A stretch of DNA of 64,000 bases, taken from positions 62,001 through 126,000 of the IMG/VR virus record IMGVR_UViG_3300044641_009805, one strand, 5' to 3'. A program made the position numbers and the translations under genes. Positions 44,495 through 54,937 of this stretch are shown in pieces; the stretch's first letter is position 1; the number at the start of each line of letters is the position of its first letter. The notes beneath the pieces are model-generated. The model was not told the origin of the DNA. It was given only the letters and a program-made list of their open reading frames with translations, and searched no databases. This DNA is from a virus.

Positions 44495-45703
44495 TCAGAA
44501 ATCTAGACGTACTCTAAAGGTCAAGTCTCTTTCTGGACTCTTCTCTACTGGTCTACTTAACTTAGCAACTGCGAGCAAGTTATCATTCGGATCATAAAGT
44601 CCAACCGACGTCACGAAAGTGAAAGTCTGTTGCGTGTCTTCTTGCCCCGAATCAATTACAACTATTCTGTTTTGTGAATCTGTAAAAGTAGGATTCGAAG
44701 AATAGTTGAACTCATCAGCCGCTGCTCTGCAAAAGACTAACGTGCTGTTAATATTTGTCGTGTTTTGAAAAGTAATTGCCGTCTGCGATCCCGAACTAAA
44801 CCTGGTGGCACAAATGTGGTCTACTACGTTGTCAATAGAAGCTGAAACTATAAAGTCAGGAATAAACTTAGAGATTCCTGATGTTTCAGTCCCAGGTCCA
44901 CCTAACACGGCCAATCCTGTTGGAGACATGGCGTCAATATTTCCAGACACGAATTGGCTAGCTGATGTGATCTTTTCTAGATCCATCACGGCAATTCCTC
45001 TGTCATAGAACAGCAGACCGACAGTTCTATTCGTGTCAGCGGCATCAACTATGTTGCCTAGTTGACCACCAAACTCAGTTAGTTTGTTGGTAGAAGCTCC
45101 GATATCAGTGTAAATTGACATTCCAATCTCTGATGTTTTATAAAGATTAGGGATGTTAGGAGCTCCGTCGTATCTGCAAAGAGAAGCTGATTGAAAGAAT
45201 CTCATTGCAAATGATTCTCTCTTTATCGCATCACGAGCGAATAATCTCTTAAATGCTATAAAGAATGCGGCATCAATTTTATCATTCGCACTAACTGATC
45301 CATACGGAGCAACAAACTGAGAATTAGCATCTCCTAATAGAAGCTGCGCAAACTGACGATAGTTGTCAAGTTTTTCTCTCATCATCAATGAAGATGAAGG
45401 AAAAATTTCTTTTCCTGCGGAGTCTACTGACGACAAAGAAGACGAAGTAATATCAGAGTTGGGATAAATTCCAACAGTGCAGTCAAAAACAGGGTTAGCC
45501 GTTTGTAACGTAAAATCTTGATCATAGACGGTTTGAAATAACGAAGATGTAATTCCAGGACCAACACCTCCAGTTACGAAAACTTGATATTTTCTTCTTG
45601 AAGTTGATCCGCTGATGTCTTCTTGAATTACGTCAATCAATTGACTTAAAAAAGAACGAGCAGTTTTTACGTCTGATGGATCTAAGTTTTTATAGGTGGC
45701 CAT
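44495..45703 (-). CDS. Virion-type protein, 402 residues
   Basis: MATYKNLDPSDVKTARSFLS, followed by repeated short beta/Ser-rich stretches and a C-terminal domain with TFVTSVGLYDPNDNLLAVAK and LSRPVEKSPERDLTFRVRLD. I recall the VGLYxxxxxLLAVAKLSxPxxK pattern from structural proteins of marine phages. It belongs to the six-gene block of large structural proteins. Exact role unknown; a tail/neck or baseplate part is likely. Confidence 0.65.
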   Translation of the reverse strand: MATYKNLDPSDVKTARSFLSQLIDVIQEDISGSTSRRKYQVFVTGGVGPGITSSLFQTVYDQDFTLQTANPVFDCTVGIYPNSDITSSSLSSVDSAGKEIFPSSSLMMREKLDNYRQFAQLLLGDANSQFVAPYGSVSANDKIDAAFFIAFKRLFARDAIKRESFAMRFFQSASLCRYDGAPNIPNLYKTSEIGMSIYTDIGASTNKLTEFGGQLGNIVDAADTNRTVGLLFYDRGIAVMDLEKITSASQFVSGNIDAMSPTGLAVLGGPGTETSGISKFIPDFIVSASIDNVVDHICATRFSSGSQTAITFQNTTNINSTLVFCRAAADEFNYSSNPTFTDSQNRIVVIDSGQEDTQQTFTFVTSVGLYDPNDNLLAVAKLSRPVEKSPERDLTFRVRLDF

Positions 45704-45715
45704 ATATTTCTTTTT

Positions 45716-46435
45716 TCAACGTTTGAGTTCAACGGCTATGTCTTTCACAGCGCCTGATTGCATACCTGTCACGCGGACATAGGTCTTTATTGTATTTTTT
45801 TGCGTGCCTGTTCCATACACGTCAAATACAGTTTGCGTTAAAGATTTTGCATTAACAGTAAACATTAAAGTAGATCCAGCCGTGCTATTAGTTCCTGATT
45901 TGGTAAGAGTGTAATATGCTCTTTGCTGATTGTCTATATTGTTCGGAGATTTGTTACCAGAATCTACCAACAAGAACAAGTTTGGTACGTCAACAATAAA
46001 AGTTTGATCTCTCAATTCGACGTCAATTAACGTCTCATTCAGCACTGTCTGTTCTAAATTAACCTTAGAAGATGTAGCTTTTCCAGAAGTAGACACAGTG
46101 TATAAAGTTATAACACCCCCAGATGAAGCTGCATCTCCTGTGTATGTGAAGCTAGGTAATCTAACCAAATTAGGATTAGACACGCTTATGAGCCTATATT
46201 TCTGAGAATGAGCTTGATTCGTTAATGCTTCAAAAATAGGAGTGTTTTTTTCGATTTTTTCTCTGCCTACCGTTCTACCATATTTTTGTATAATGCTGTA
46301 GTTTACTTCATCATCTCCCAGAGCGAACTTAGTTAAAGTAAAATCGCCATTATTTCTTGACAAAAATTGTCGGCCCGTGTCTGTTAAAACGGCATCAAGG
46401 ATGATGTTATTGGTCGAATGATCAAGAAAACCCAT
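45716..46435 (-). CDS. Virion-type protein (TDTGRQFLSRN N-terminus), 239 residues
   Basis: The N-terminus GFLDHSTNNIILDAVLTDTG is followed by RQFLSRNNGDFTLTKFALGD and YGRTVGREKIEKNTPIFEAL, a pattern I associate with a conserved phage protein in structural clusters. The C-terminal part is beta-rich. The first 45 residues resemble those of the 54938 protein (IMDTIVTLEGRKQIADG), so both may share an assembly domain. Function unknown. Confidence 0.7.
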   Translation of the reverse strand: MGFLDHSTNNIILDAVLTDTGRQFLSRNNGDFTLTKFALGDDEVNYSIIQKYGRTVGREKIEKNTPIFEALTNQAHSQKYRLISVSNPNLVRLPSFTYTGDAASSGGVITLYTVSTSGKATSSKVNLEQTVLNETLIDVELRDQTFIVDVPNLFLLVDSGNKSPNNIDNQQRAYYTLTKSGTNSTAGSTLMFTVNAKSLTQTVFDVYGTGTQKNTIKTYVRVTGMQSGAVKDIAVELKR

Positions 46436-46517
46436 AATTCCTCTACTCTTAAATCTACACGTAAGTATTAGTTAGTTAAATATTGCTTTCCTTTATTTGC
46501 CAAGAATTGATTAACGC

Positions 46518-48347
46518 CTATCGAAAATCTTTCAAGTTAATAGTGAGTTGCGTAGAAGCTTGATTCTCTATGTTTATAAAATTTATTTTATATCTTCCAT
46601 TTTCTGTCACAATGACATCAGTTTTGACGTTATCATTATTGACTGAATAACAGGTTGGTGTGAAATAAACATGCATCGTATTTTTGTTGCTTGTTTTTAC
46701 TGAATCCAAAAATAGATCTTTTTCAAGATACATGTTAGGATAACTCTTAGGCGCATTTTGAGTAGAAACTAATCTTATTATTAGCTTATTTGCATATTGA
46801 TCAAATTTCACTTGAAACTGTTCAGAATAATTAGAACTAATTCCATGAGCATCTACAGATGCGACTGCGTAAATGTACTCCGAATTTTTGAAGAAATCAT
46901 CATCGTAATAAGAAGATTCTGGATTTGGTGTGACTACTTCTACTAACTTTTGATCAATCTTTTTTTCATCATCTGGAAATTTGATGGACGCATCGTTAAA
47001 GTCAAAAACTTTTAATAACTCAAATGGGTGTTCTAAACTTTTTCGTCTAAATACTTGAAATTTTTTGATGTCCATCTGCGAATTTACTGGAAATGACCAA
47101 TAAATTAACAAACTTCCTCTAATACCAGTTCCGGGTATGGTACCGTTTGAGATATGATCAAATTCTGCGGTCACAGGATTTATCCTATCAAAATCCCAAA
47201 CAAACTTTAATCCCGTAGGCGGAGGGGGAGCTATATCCTCTGTCGTTTCTACATAAGAAATCACGGGTTTTGAACTGATCAAAGAGCTGATCATCGATAT
47301 GCCTAGTCCGACATTATCGACAGCGGCAAAGGTTGCTTCCATTATTGATTTAACTTGATAAATGTAGACAGTACCATACCGTACATCAAAATCTGCATAG
47401 CTAGTTGATCTTGGATCCTCTATAATAATTGGATTAAAATCTCTTTGGGTTCCATCGGGGAAGATTTCTGTTTTTTCTATAACATAACCAACAAGCTTGT
47501 ATGTCGTTGGAACATTCGCATCATCTGCTGAGGATACTACGTTGATATATTGTACGTTCGTCTTAAATTCATCTTCGGTCAGGTCAAAATTACTGTTGTT
47601 ATTCCTTTTATTACCAACCGAATTTTTTAATTTTTTAAAAGAGTCCTTGTTTAAATTCAATGAATCATTGGATGCTCTTTGAACCAAGTCGTATAACAAA
47701 TTATTACTAATCTGCATGTTGGTCGAAACATTCTTTAAACTATTCAAGTAGTTGTTTATTGTTTTTTTACCATCATTTTTTTTATAGATAGTGTTGGAAA
47801 TGTATTCTTGCTGGCTTAGCACATTTCCTACTACTTTTTCATTAGAACTTCCCACCAAATTTTTTACAGATTGTACAGACTTTGAAGAATCAATTTCTTC
47901 AGTATCATGAAGCAGCATTGAAGCATTTTTAAAAATCGAAGCAGTCTGTTTGTCTATTTCATTATTTTTTAAATTTACAGCAGTGTAATAGCTGGTAGCA
48001 AACTGACTTTCTGACACAATCTTGTCAAAATTTTGAGCAATTATGTCATTCTCTTCTCCAGATTCTATGTAAGGTATCTTTTTAGGACCTTTGAATGTAA
48101 TTTTTACGTACCTTGGGAATTTTCTGCTACCATAATCCAAATAAGATTCTGCTAACTCAGTACGTGGTTTAGAGATGATATTTTGCGATAAATTCATATT
48201 TTTTATCGCGTCATCGGTTAAGATATCTTTGTCTCTGACAGCTTCATTAGGAACATAATAATTGTAAACAAATTCTGTCTTCAACTCAGTGACTTCAGGT
48301 ACGTCTACTGAATAGATGATTCTTGTCGGTATTGATTTTATTCCCAT
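46518..48347 (-). CDS. Virion-type protein with fibronectin III-like region, 609 residues
   Basis: A helical, Asn/Ser-rich centre (about 100-250) lies between an N-terminal beta domain and a C-terminal half with FN3-like strands: PPPPTGLKFVWDFDRINPVT, GSLLIYWSFPVNSQMDIKKF, QVFRRKS and YIYAVASVDAHGISSNYSEQ. FN3 modules are common on phage structural proteins. No catalytic residues. In line with the 54-42 kb block; probably a baseplate or tail-attached protein. Confidence 0.7.
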   Translation of the reverse strand: MGIKSIPTRIIYSVDVPEVTELKTEFVYNYYVPNEAVRDKDILTDDAIKNMNLSQNIISKPRTELAESYLDYGSRKFPRYVKITFKGPKKIPYIESGEENDIIAQNFDKIVSESQFATSYYTAVNLKNNEIDKQTASIFKNASMLLHDTEEIDSSKSVQSVKNLVGSSNEKVVGNVLSQQEYISNTIYKKNDGKKTINNYLNSLKNVSTNMQISNNLLYDLVQRASNDSLNLNKDSFKKLKNSVGNKRNNNSNFDLTEDEFKTNVQYINVVSSADDANVPTTYKLVGYVIEKTEIFPDGTQRDFNPIIIEDPRSTSYADFDVRYGTVYIYQVKSIMEATFAAVDNVGLGISMISSLISSKPVISYVETTEDIAPPPPTGLKFVWDFDRINPVTAEFDHISNGTIPGTGIRGSLLIYWSFPVNSQMDIKKFQVFRRKSLEHPFELLKVFDFNDASIKFPDDEKKIDQKLVEVVTPNPESSYYDDDFFKNSEYIYAVASVDAHGISSNYSEQFQVKFDQYANKLIIRLVSTQNAPKSYPNMYLEKDLFLDSVKTSNKNTMHVYFTPTCYSVNNDNVKTDVIVTENGRYKINFINIENQASTQLTINLKDFR

Positions 48348-48359
48348 GTTCGTTTCTCT

Positions 48360-51300
48360 TTATAGCTTACCAACGCTTTTTTTCGTTATGGATTTTTTGT
48401 CTTGTTGCTTTCTTGCTGATTCCTGCGCATTTTCGCTCTTTTGAATTGAAGTTAACAATTTTGGATCCGCAACAAAAGGCTCTGCATGAGTTTCTACGAC
48501 CGCAAAAAAAGCGTCTAGGGATGGATTTTCAAAAGATTTATCTACATCAACATAGACATTGGGATTACTTTTTTGTTTAATAGATTTTGCAGTTTTTATT
48601 AAAAATTCTAATTTAGAAGAACTACTTTGGGTTGATGTTGATTTTTCATAATCTATTTCAAACTCAGGATCAAATATAATGTTAAAGACTCTATCAAATT
48701 TTTTAGGCTGAACCAAGTTCTTAATATACAAATCTTGTCTTGGAATCAAAACATCTGCAACTATCAAATTTTTTAAAGCTTCATTCTTTATCTTCGGTAT
48801 CTTATTGAGACCAGAAGAATTTAAAACAGATTTTCCTGCATTTCCTAATCCTTTAGATAAAGAGTTAGAAGATTTAGAATCTTTAGTGGTCGAAGTAGAA
48901 CTTTGCAAATTCTTAGTTACATCATCGTTAGTTGAATTACCAGCTTCAGCAAGAGCATCTGCTTCTGTATTCGATAGATTAAATTGAACATCACCAACGT
49001 CAAACCCGGTCAAGATTTTTATGTAATTTTCTAGAAGAAAACTAGTTATATGATTTTCTATAATTTCATTTTTTTCTCTTGCTGTTAGAAAATTATATTC
49101 TTCTCCAAAAGAGCTGGTTTTATCGTCCCAATACGTAGATGCTCCTGTGTCTATCAAGTTCAAGCTTGTAAATAAAGAATAATTTCTAGTTGGAATTGCA
49201 TTAGCTATGTCGCTAATTCCTCTCACATTTGTATTGATTGGCTTTACTGATGAATAAACTCGTGTCGGGAATCTAGATGCTTCGAACAAAAATTCTTTTG
49301 GTTTATACACAATATCACTGTTAAAGATGTCTATCTTATAGATTAAGATCTTTATAATATCATTATGCTTATTGCTATCAGCCATTAAAGGATTTTTTAA
49401 CAACCCTTTAAGCAACCCTTGAGGAATTCCGATTGTGGCAATTTTTTTGTTATATCCTTTTGTCTCAGTGAATTCTGCGTCTGAAAAGAATCTTTGTAAA
49501 ACTGATACCATTTGTGGAGAATAATGCAAGCTTTTAAGATACTTGGTCGCCAAGATCATATCAGGATCTGTTTCTTCTGTCGAAAAGTTTTCAGTAAAAG
49601 TTTGAAAGTTCTGGTAGACGTCTTCCACTGATGATAGCAACATCATAAGTTGTTGTTCTCTCATCAAAATTGACAACTTTTCAGTCGTTTCCAGATATCC
49701 TAACAAATAAGCTATTGCTTCTTTATTGAATTTGTTAATCGTGTTGTATATAGTTTGAATTTTTCCATTCAGCGTATCCAAAAAATTGGCCACGGAAAAC
49801 ATCATTGAAGTTAAAGTTTTCATTTCATCTTCAATTATAGAGATGATTTCTTGCTGGCCTATAGAATGATTTGTTGGTGCAGAATCAACGTACACAACAA
49901 GTTCGTAGAAAGAAGCTCCTATGCTTGTAAAGTATTTTCTATTTTCAGGAGTTAATGAAAAAAAGCCATTTAATTCAACTGATTCAAATCCAAGAGCTGA
50001 TCCTATTATTCCGCCGCTTGAGGTTTTTACAGGATTTATAGTCTTTGAATATGGCGTTAAAAAATCTTGAAATGCATTTGTCGCAACTAAATTGTTGTCG
50101 GAAAATTTCTTAACTAAAGAGCAGATAACAGTAAAAGCCAACACAATTATAGTGTTAATGTTTAATTCAGAAAAAATAGTACTGTTAGTAGAACTTGAAG
50201 TTGCATAGTTAGAGAATGCATCCTTAATATCTTTTATTATGTTAACGATTGAAAGAAAAAGTTTGTTATTTCTTAGAGAATTTCCCAAATCTGCTGAGTT
50301 ATCATATTTGCAAGGAATTCTGTTGATTATATTTTTGCTTTCGTAATTTGCTACCAACGATATTTTAAGAGTTTTTTCTGTAAGATTTTTAAAGATATCA
50401 TTGTAATCATTCAAGTTCACGTTAAAAAGAGACGAAAATGCGATGCGGTCTGCTATTATTTGAGACAATAATTCCGGAGGAACGTTTTTTGATTCATTAA
50501 TTAAGAGCAACTGTAGATTTTCATCATTATTACCTGCGTTAACAGAATCTTCCACTAATTCAATCAAAGAAATTAATAGAGAAGCTCTTAGTTCTCTACC
50601 AAAATTGCTGTTCTCTCCAGCTTTTGCTAAAATAGCAACTATTCCCCTGTCTTTTTGAGCAAATATCTCAAGATCTGATTCTCTATCGGCAAAATCATAT
50701 GTTTTAGAGTTTCCTTCTCCATCGACAAGAACATTAAGAATATTTTTAGCAAAAGTTGCTGGATTGAAGGATGTAAATGAAGGTTTTTGAGAACTGTCAT
50801 TTTTCATGGTCTCAAACATGCTGTCATCTATCGGCAAAAATCCAAAATTTGAAATAATTTCAAAAAAGCCAGAATCTAATCTTTCAATTTCTCTAGAAAT
50901 TTCAAACATTCTAGATAAATTTATGCTATTTTGAGATATGTTATTGAATAGCGCTTGTGAATCAAAAAAATAACGACCTCCAGGAACCAATGTTGTAGAC
51001 ATGTTAGAAGATTCATTCTCTTCAAGAGTTAACACTATTTTAGAGCTATCTTCTACATGTCTAGAGTAAGTAAGATCAAATAAAGAAAATGAATTTACGT
51101 TAACGTTTTTGCTGGGTGCTTGAAAAACTTCAAAACCTGATTGATCTTGTCCAAATATTTTTTCAATGTAATTCGTGGAATTAATGACCCCTGTCCCAGT
51201 TGAACGAAAATTTCTTAAAAACTGAAAGTTTTGATCAAAACAAGCAGAATGTCTCAACTCTTTTGATAACAGATGAATCAATACAGGAGCTATATAATTT

Positions 51301-52400
51301 TCGCTTTTTAAGTTATTATCAAGAGACGTATCTATCTCTAACATAGACATTTTCAAATCAAAAACAAGAGTCTTTAAATCGGCATTCAACTTTGATTTAT
51401 CTAATTTTTGATCTTTTACGCTTGTTGGAATCTCTAAAGAAATTCCAATATTTTTTAAGTCTTTTTGCGCTTTTTCTAAATTTGATTGCTCCGATTCAGA
51501 AAGAGAATTTTGAAAAGTGGGAGCAACCACTAAATTTGAAGGTATATTAGCGTTTTTTTGAATGTTTTTTAATGATATTCTGTTTTTTCCGCCGTCAATT
51601 ATAGGAATTTGTCCTTTGATAGATGCTTGCTTTTCTTCAAGCGAATTTACATTCAAAGACTTCTTTGAATGAGTTTGTATTAATTTTGATAATTCACTTA
51701 CGCACGTCAACCATAGCTTTGTAGAAGAATAATTCTTTACAGTAGAAGGTGTAGAGATGATAGCATCCGCCAGAGATGTTTCTAAGGTCAATGTTTCAGG
51801 TAGCTTTTCTGCTATGGCGTCTAAATCTTCTTTTTTAGTTTTTCTTTGTGAGCCTTCAAACATTCTAGAAACAAACTCAGTTGGAGAAAATCTGTATATT
51901 GAGTTGTGAGAATTAATGTTCTTGTTGGCTGTTGCTAACATCTTAAGAATGTTATTGAGTTCGCTCAATCTGTTTCTTAAAATGGAAATTTGCTGTTTAA
52001 ACTGTTTGTTGTTATCTTTTATTAACTTCTTATTTTTTTCTGAGCTCATGGCAGATTGAGTTGAAGCATCAATCTGCCTTAATGTTTCTACGTATAGATC
52101 GAATAATTCTCCATATGCAGTCTTTGTTTGAGAATCAGTCAAGATAGGAGAAAAATTAGTTAGCGCAATCATTTCAGGTCTGTCTTCTGAAAGATTTGCT
52201 AGTTCTTCATATTTTGTTAACTTACGTTTATGAGAATTTGTAGAAGTTGCAGACGGATCAGAAGACGGATCTAGGTCTTTTTTTGGTATATAAACGGTAG
52301 ATGTTTTTCTAGAGTTGTTTGAATCAGAACTAACAACTCTTGTTTGCATGTTTCCTGACTTAAGAAACGTTCCATTGCTTGACTTAGGGAATCTAAACAT
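48360..52400 (-). CDS. Very large virion-type protein, 1346 residues
   Basis: The largest gene in the window. The N-terminal 120 residues are Ser/Lys/Asn rich and probably flexible (RVVSSDSNNSRKTSTVYIPK). A long, mainly helical body follows, with many Leu/Ile/Asn residues, and a Ser/Thr/Lys linker near 1175-1210 (NLQSSTSTTKDSKSSNSLSK). No known domain is recognised. The size and place suggest a baseplate, tape-measure-like or tail-fibre-network component, but the helical body is not regular enough to call tape measure. Confidence 0.65.
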   Translation of the reverse strand: MFRFPKSSNGTFLKSGNMQTRVVSSDSNNSRKTSTVYIPKKDLDPSSDPSATSTNSHKRKLTKYEELANLSEDRPEMIALTNFSPILTDSQTKTAYGELFDLYVETLRQIDASTQSAMSSEKNKKLIKDNNKQFKQQISILRNRLSELNNILKMLATANKNINSHNSIYRFSPTEFVSRMFEGSQRKTKKEDLDAIAEKLPETLTLETSLADAIISTPSTVKNYSSTKLWLTCVSELSKLIQTHSKKSLNVNSLEEKQASIKGQIPIIDGGKNRISLKNIQKNANIPSNLVVAPTFQNSLSESEQSNLEKAQKDLKNIGISLEIPTSVKDQKLDKSKLNADLKTLVFDLKMSMLEIDTSLDNNLKSENYIAPVLIHLLSKELRHSACFDQNFQFLRNFRSTGTGVINSTNYIEKIFGQDQSGFEVFQAPSKNVNVNSFSLFDLTYSRHVEDSSKIVLTLEENESSNMSTTLVPGGRYFFDSQALFNNISQNSINLSRMFEISREIERLDSGFFEIISNFGFLPIDDSMFETMKNDSSQKPSFTSFNPATFAKNILNVLVDGEGNSKTYDFADRESDLEIFAQKDRGIVAILAKAGENSNFGRELRASLLISLIELVEDSVNAGNNDENLQLLLINESKNVPPELLSQIIADRIAFSSLFNVNLNDYNDIFKNLTEKTLKISLVANYESKNIINRIPCKYDNSADLGNSLRNNKLFLSIVNIIKDIKDAFSNYATSSSTNSTIFSELNINTIIVLAFTVICSLVKKFSDNNLVATNAFQDFLTPYSKTINPVKTSSGGIIGSALGFESVELNGFFSLTPENRKYFTSIGASFYELVVYVDSAPTNHSIGQQEIISIIEDEMKTLTSMMFSVANFLDTLNGKIQTIYNTINKFNKEAIAYLLGYLETTEKLSILMREQQLMMLLSSVEDVYQNFQTFTENFSTEETDPDMILATKYLKSLHYSPQMVSVLQRFFSDAEFTETKGYNKKIATIGIPQGLLKGLLKNPLMADSNKHNDIIKILIYKIDIFNSDIVYKPKEFLFEASRFPTRVYSSVKPINTNVRGISDIANAIPTRNYSLFTSLNLIDTGASTYWDDKTSSFGEEYNFLTAREKNEIIENHITSFLLENYIKILTGFDVGDVQFNLSNTEADALAEAGNSTNDDVTKNLQSSTSTTKDSKSSNSLSKGLGNAGKSVLNSSGLNKIPKIKNEALKNLIVADVLIPRQDLYIKNLVQPKKFDRVFNIIFDPEFEIDYEKSTSTQSSSSKLEFLIKTAKSIKQKSNPNVYVDVDKSFENPSLDAFFAVVETHAEPFVADPKLLTSIQKSENAQESARKQQDKKSITKKSVGKL

Positions 52401-52429
52401 CTTTGATCCTTCTTTAATTTATTGCGCTT

Positions 52430-54919
52430 TTAATTTGCCTGTTCTATTAAAATCTTAGAAGATTCTACAGTATTACCTGAAGTGTAATCTAAATAAACGG
52501 GCGTCAAAAGGTAAGAAACAAGTCCTATATCATCTTTTGTTAAGTTATGAATAAAATTATGCAAATCAGAAAAGCTAGCCGACTTGCCCACCAAGGTTCT
52601 AACGTCATCAGTTGTTTTCATTACAAGTATATGATCAATTAAATTAGGATCTCCATCAATTTTCCAAGTTAGATAATTTTTGCTATTCGTTTGTCTAATT
52701 GAAAGACCATTTATCCGCGGATTTTTATTGGCAAATGAGATAGGAACTTCATAACTAGTTCCAAGCATACCTTTCATCATCTCTGGTCTTGGGTCGTTTT
52801 TTATAAAGTGATCTGATACAACATTTCCTTTTAACAAGGTCGCTGGATGGTGATGTTTTTGTGGGGTTATTTTGTAACTTTTCTTTGTTTCAGTATCAAC
52901 CATGTCTATGACTTTGTCAACGACAGTATTTGGATCTCTGACCAACGGATATATCACATACTTGTAAGATTGGCCGATTTCTACTGTCTTTATTCCTCTT
53001 TTACCTGATTCTATAGAATCAGAAAAAGTAGAATCATTGGAAATGATTCCCATGTCATCGACGTCACCCGTTAACGTGTTGTATCTGGTTATGCTGAATG
53101 CTATTAATTCAGAAAGTGTGCTTCTACCTACAGGATCTGAAATCTGCAATTGATCCAACATAGTCCTCAACATCTTGGTTTGATCATCAACTACGCTAGC
53201 AGCCACAGAAAATTGAACATCTATGGTATTTCCTCTGTTAGAAACAGTTAATGGTTTAGATATAACAACGTTTAGCGGAGTTCCGACGGGCGGAATATAC
53301 TCTAGACAAGCAGAATAATTTGATGGTATTTCATCTCCCATTTCGGTAATTAAAATCGTCTTAAATTCGTAAAGGTTATATGGGATTAAATTTTTTACAA
53401 TTAATCTAGAACTGTTTTGTTTATCAGAAAAATTGAAATTATTTACAACTTCAAAGTTTTTCTTACCGGTCGTCGCATTTCTTACTAAGAGTTTAGCGGC
53501 GACGACGTCTGGCAAATAATCGTTATATGCTGTTATCTCTATTCCTTCTCCTCCTTGTTTCGATAAGGAAGGAATAATGATTAATTTTCTTTCATTTACT
53601 CTAGGATTATCTCTTATCACCACATCAGTAAATTCATAAGATTGAATTTTTGTTATCCCGTTAAAAGGCACAAATCGAAAAATCGCTATGTTGTCTTTTA
53701 AATTAATAATGTTGAAACTAGCTTCTCCTTCTTTCGTTGTAACAGGAACAGAAGCTAGTTTTACATATTTCTCTCTTAAATTTCCATTGTTTATTGTTCG
53801 TTTATACACCGAAACAAAATTAGCGTTTGCATCCAATTGTTTTATTTTGAAAGTGATGTTTTGATTTGTCTTTGAAAATCTAACAAGAGGCGGAGTCGTA
53901 GGACGAAAAAGATTCGAAATGTAAGACTGTATGTTTAGATCTTTTTCTATTTTTTCAATGACCTTAACTTCTTTAACACCAGATTTTTTTGCTGTTGACT
54001 TCAAAAGTTCAAAGCTGACCAAAACCGTAGACTGATCTTTTGCAACTGATTCTTTTATATTAATTTCAGTATCTATCGAAATCTTATCATCAAAGATATC
54101 TTGAATAGACGCAAAAAAATCTTTTTTTGTTTCAAGACTTCTTTGACCTTCAAAAAGATGAGCATTAAGTAATTTTGTTTTTATATCTCCTACATATTCT
54201 TCTGTTTTTTGTTTTCTAGAAGTTCCTGAAGATGCATTATGAATTGATAAAGATCTATCTGAGAGTTGCGTTATTTGAGATGGCGAATTTTCTTTATTGA
54301 ATATTAGCTTTAATCTTTCATTTTTGACATTAACGAATGTAGAAAGATTGTTTTTCAGCAGTGTATCATTGTCTTTTATTTCTACAGTGTTGTGACCTAC
54401 TTGAGCTTCTAAAATAGAGTTCTTTGAAAAATTATTTATTTCGTTCTTTGCTAAGAACACTAGTTTGGATTTTTTTAATCCTTTAAGCTCACTTATGTCA
54501 TCACCATTTTTTAGAGCATTTAAGATTTGGTTGTTTACTCTTGAACCAATATCAGATTCTTTGATTAGTATTATAGAATCTTTTTCTTCTTTGTTTGAAT
54601 TGACAATGTTTATCTTTTGCATTAAGATATTTTCTACTAATTTTTTAGTATCAACTGATCCTACTTTAGTAGATTGAGTAATGCTATTTTTTGTTTTGTT
54701 TTTCTTTTTTACTGTGATTCTAACTGACAACGCATTCTCTTGCGTGACTTTTATTTGAGAAACCTTGTAAGTAAATTTGAACTTTAAACATGAATCAATG
54801 CGTTGGCTTTTAAAATCAGAACTAGAAGAAGCTGGTGGTCCTGTAATTTCTACCAACTCGGCAAAATTATCATCTATTTCTAATAATCCTTTTACGTTAT
54901 TTGCTGGATTAAAGTACAT
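52430..54919 (-). CDS. Virion-type protein with FN3-like repeats, 829 residues
   Basis: The first 330 residues are Lys/Asn-rich and helical. From about 335, beta repeats follow: PPLVRFSKTNQNITFKIKQL, ANFVSVYKRT, VRNATTGKKNFEVVNNFNFS, LIPYNLYEFKTILITEMGDE and NGLSIRQTNSKNYLTWKIDG, typical of fibronectin-type modules. The architecture parallels the 46518-48347 product, so the two may be distant relatives. Function unknown beyond a structural guess. Confidence 0.7.
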   Translation of the reverse strand: MYFNPANNVKGLLEIDDNFAELVEITGPPASSSSDFKSQRIDSCLKFKFTYKVSQIKVTQENALSVRITVKKKNKTKNSITQSTKVGSVDTKKLVENILMQKINIVNSNKEEKDSIILIKESDIGSRVNNQILNALKNGDDISELKGLKKSKLVFLAKNEINNFSKNSILEAQVGHNTVEIKDNDTLLKNNLSTFVNVKNERLKLIFNKENSPSQITQLSDRSLSIHNASSGTSRKQKTEEYVGDIKTKLLNAHLFEGQRSLETKKDFFASIQDIFDDKISIDTEINIKESVAKDQSTVLVSFELLKSTAKKSGVKEVKVIEKIEKDLNIQSYISNLFRPTTPPLVRFSKTNQNITFKIKQLDANANFVSVYKRTINNGNLREKYVKLASVPVTTKEGEASFNIINLKDNIAIFRFVPFNGITKIQSYEFTDVVIRDNPRVNERKLIIIPSLSKQGGEGIEITAYNDYLPDVVAAKLLVRNATTGKKNFEVVNNFNFSDKQNSSRLIVKNLIPYNLYEFKTILITEMGDEIPSNYSACLEYIPPVGTPLNVVISKPLTVSNRGNTIDVQFSVAASVVDDQTKMLRTMLDQLQISDPVGRSTLSELIAFSITRYNTLTGDVDDMGIISNDSTFSDSIESGKRGIKTVEIGQSYKYVIYPLVRDPNTVVDKVIDMVDTETKKSYKITPQKHHHPATLLKGNVVSDHFIKNDPRPEMMKGMLGTSYEVPISFANKNPRINGLSIRQTNSKNYLTWKIDGDPNLIDHILVMKTTDDVRTLVGKSASFSDLHNFIHNLTKDDIGLVSYLLTPVYLDYTSGNTVESSKILIEQAN

Positions 54920-54937
54920 AACAGTTATTTACCTTTG

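Noticed and set aside
48360-52400. Calling the 1346-residue protein the tape measure
   Set aside because: No regular long coiled coil or repeat pattern and no adjacent tail tube or chaperone genes; left as virion-type unknown.
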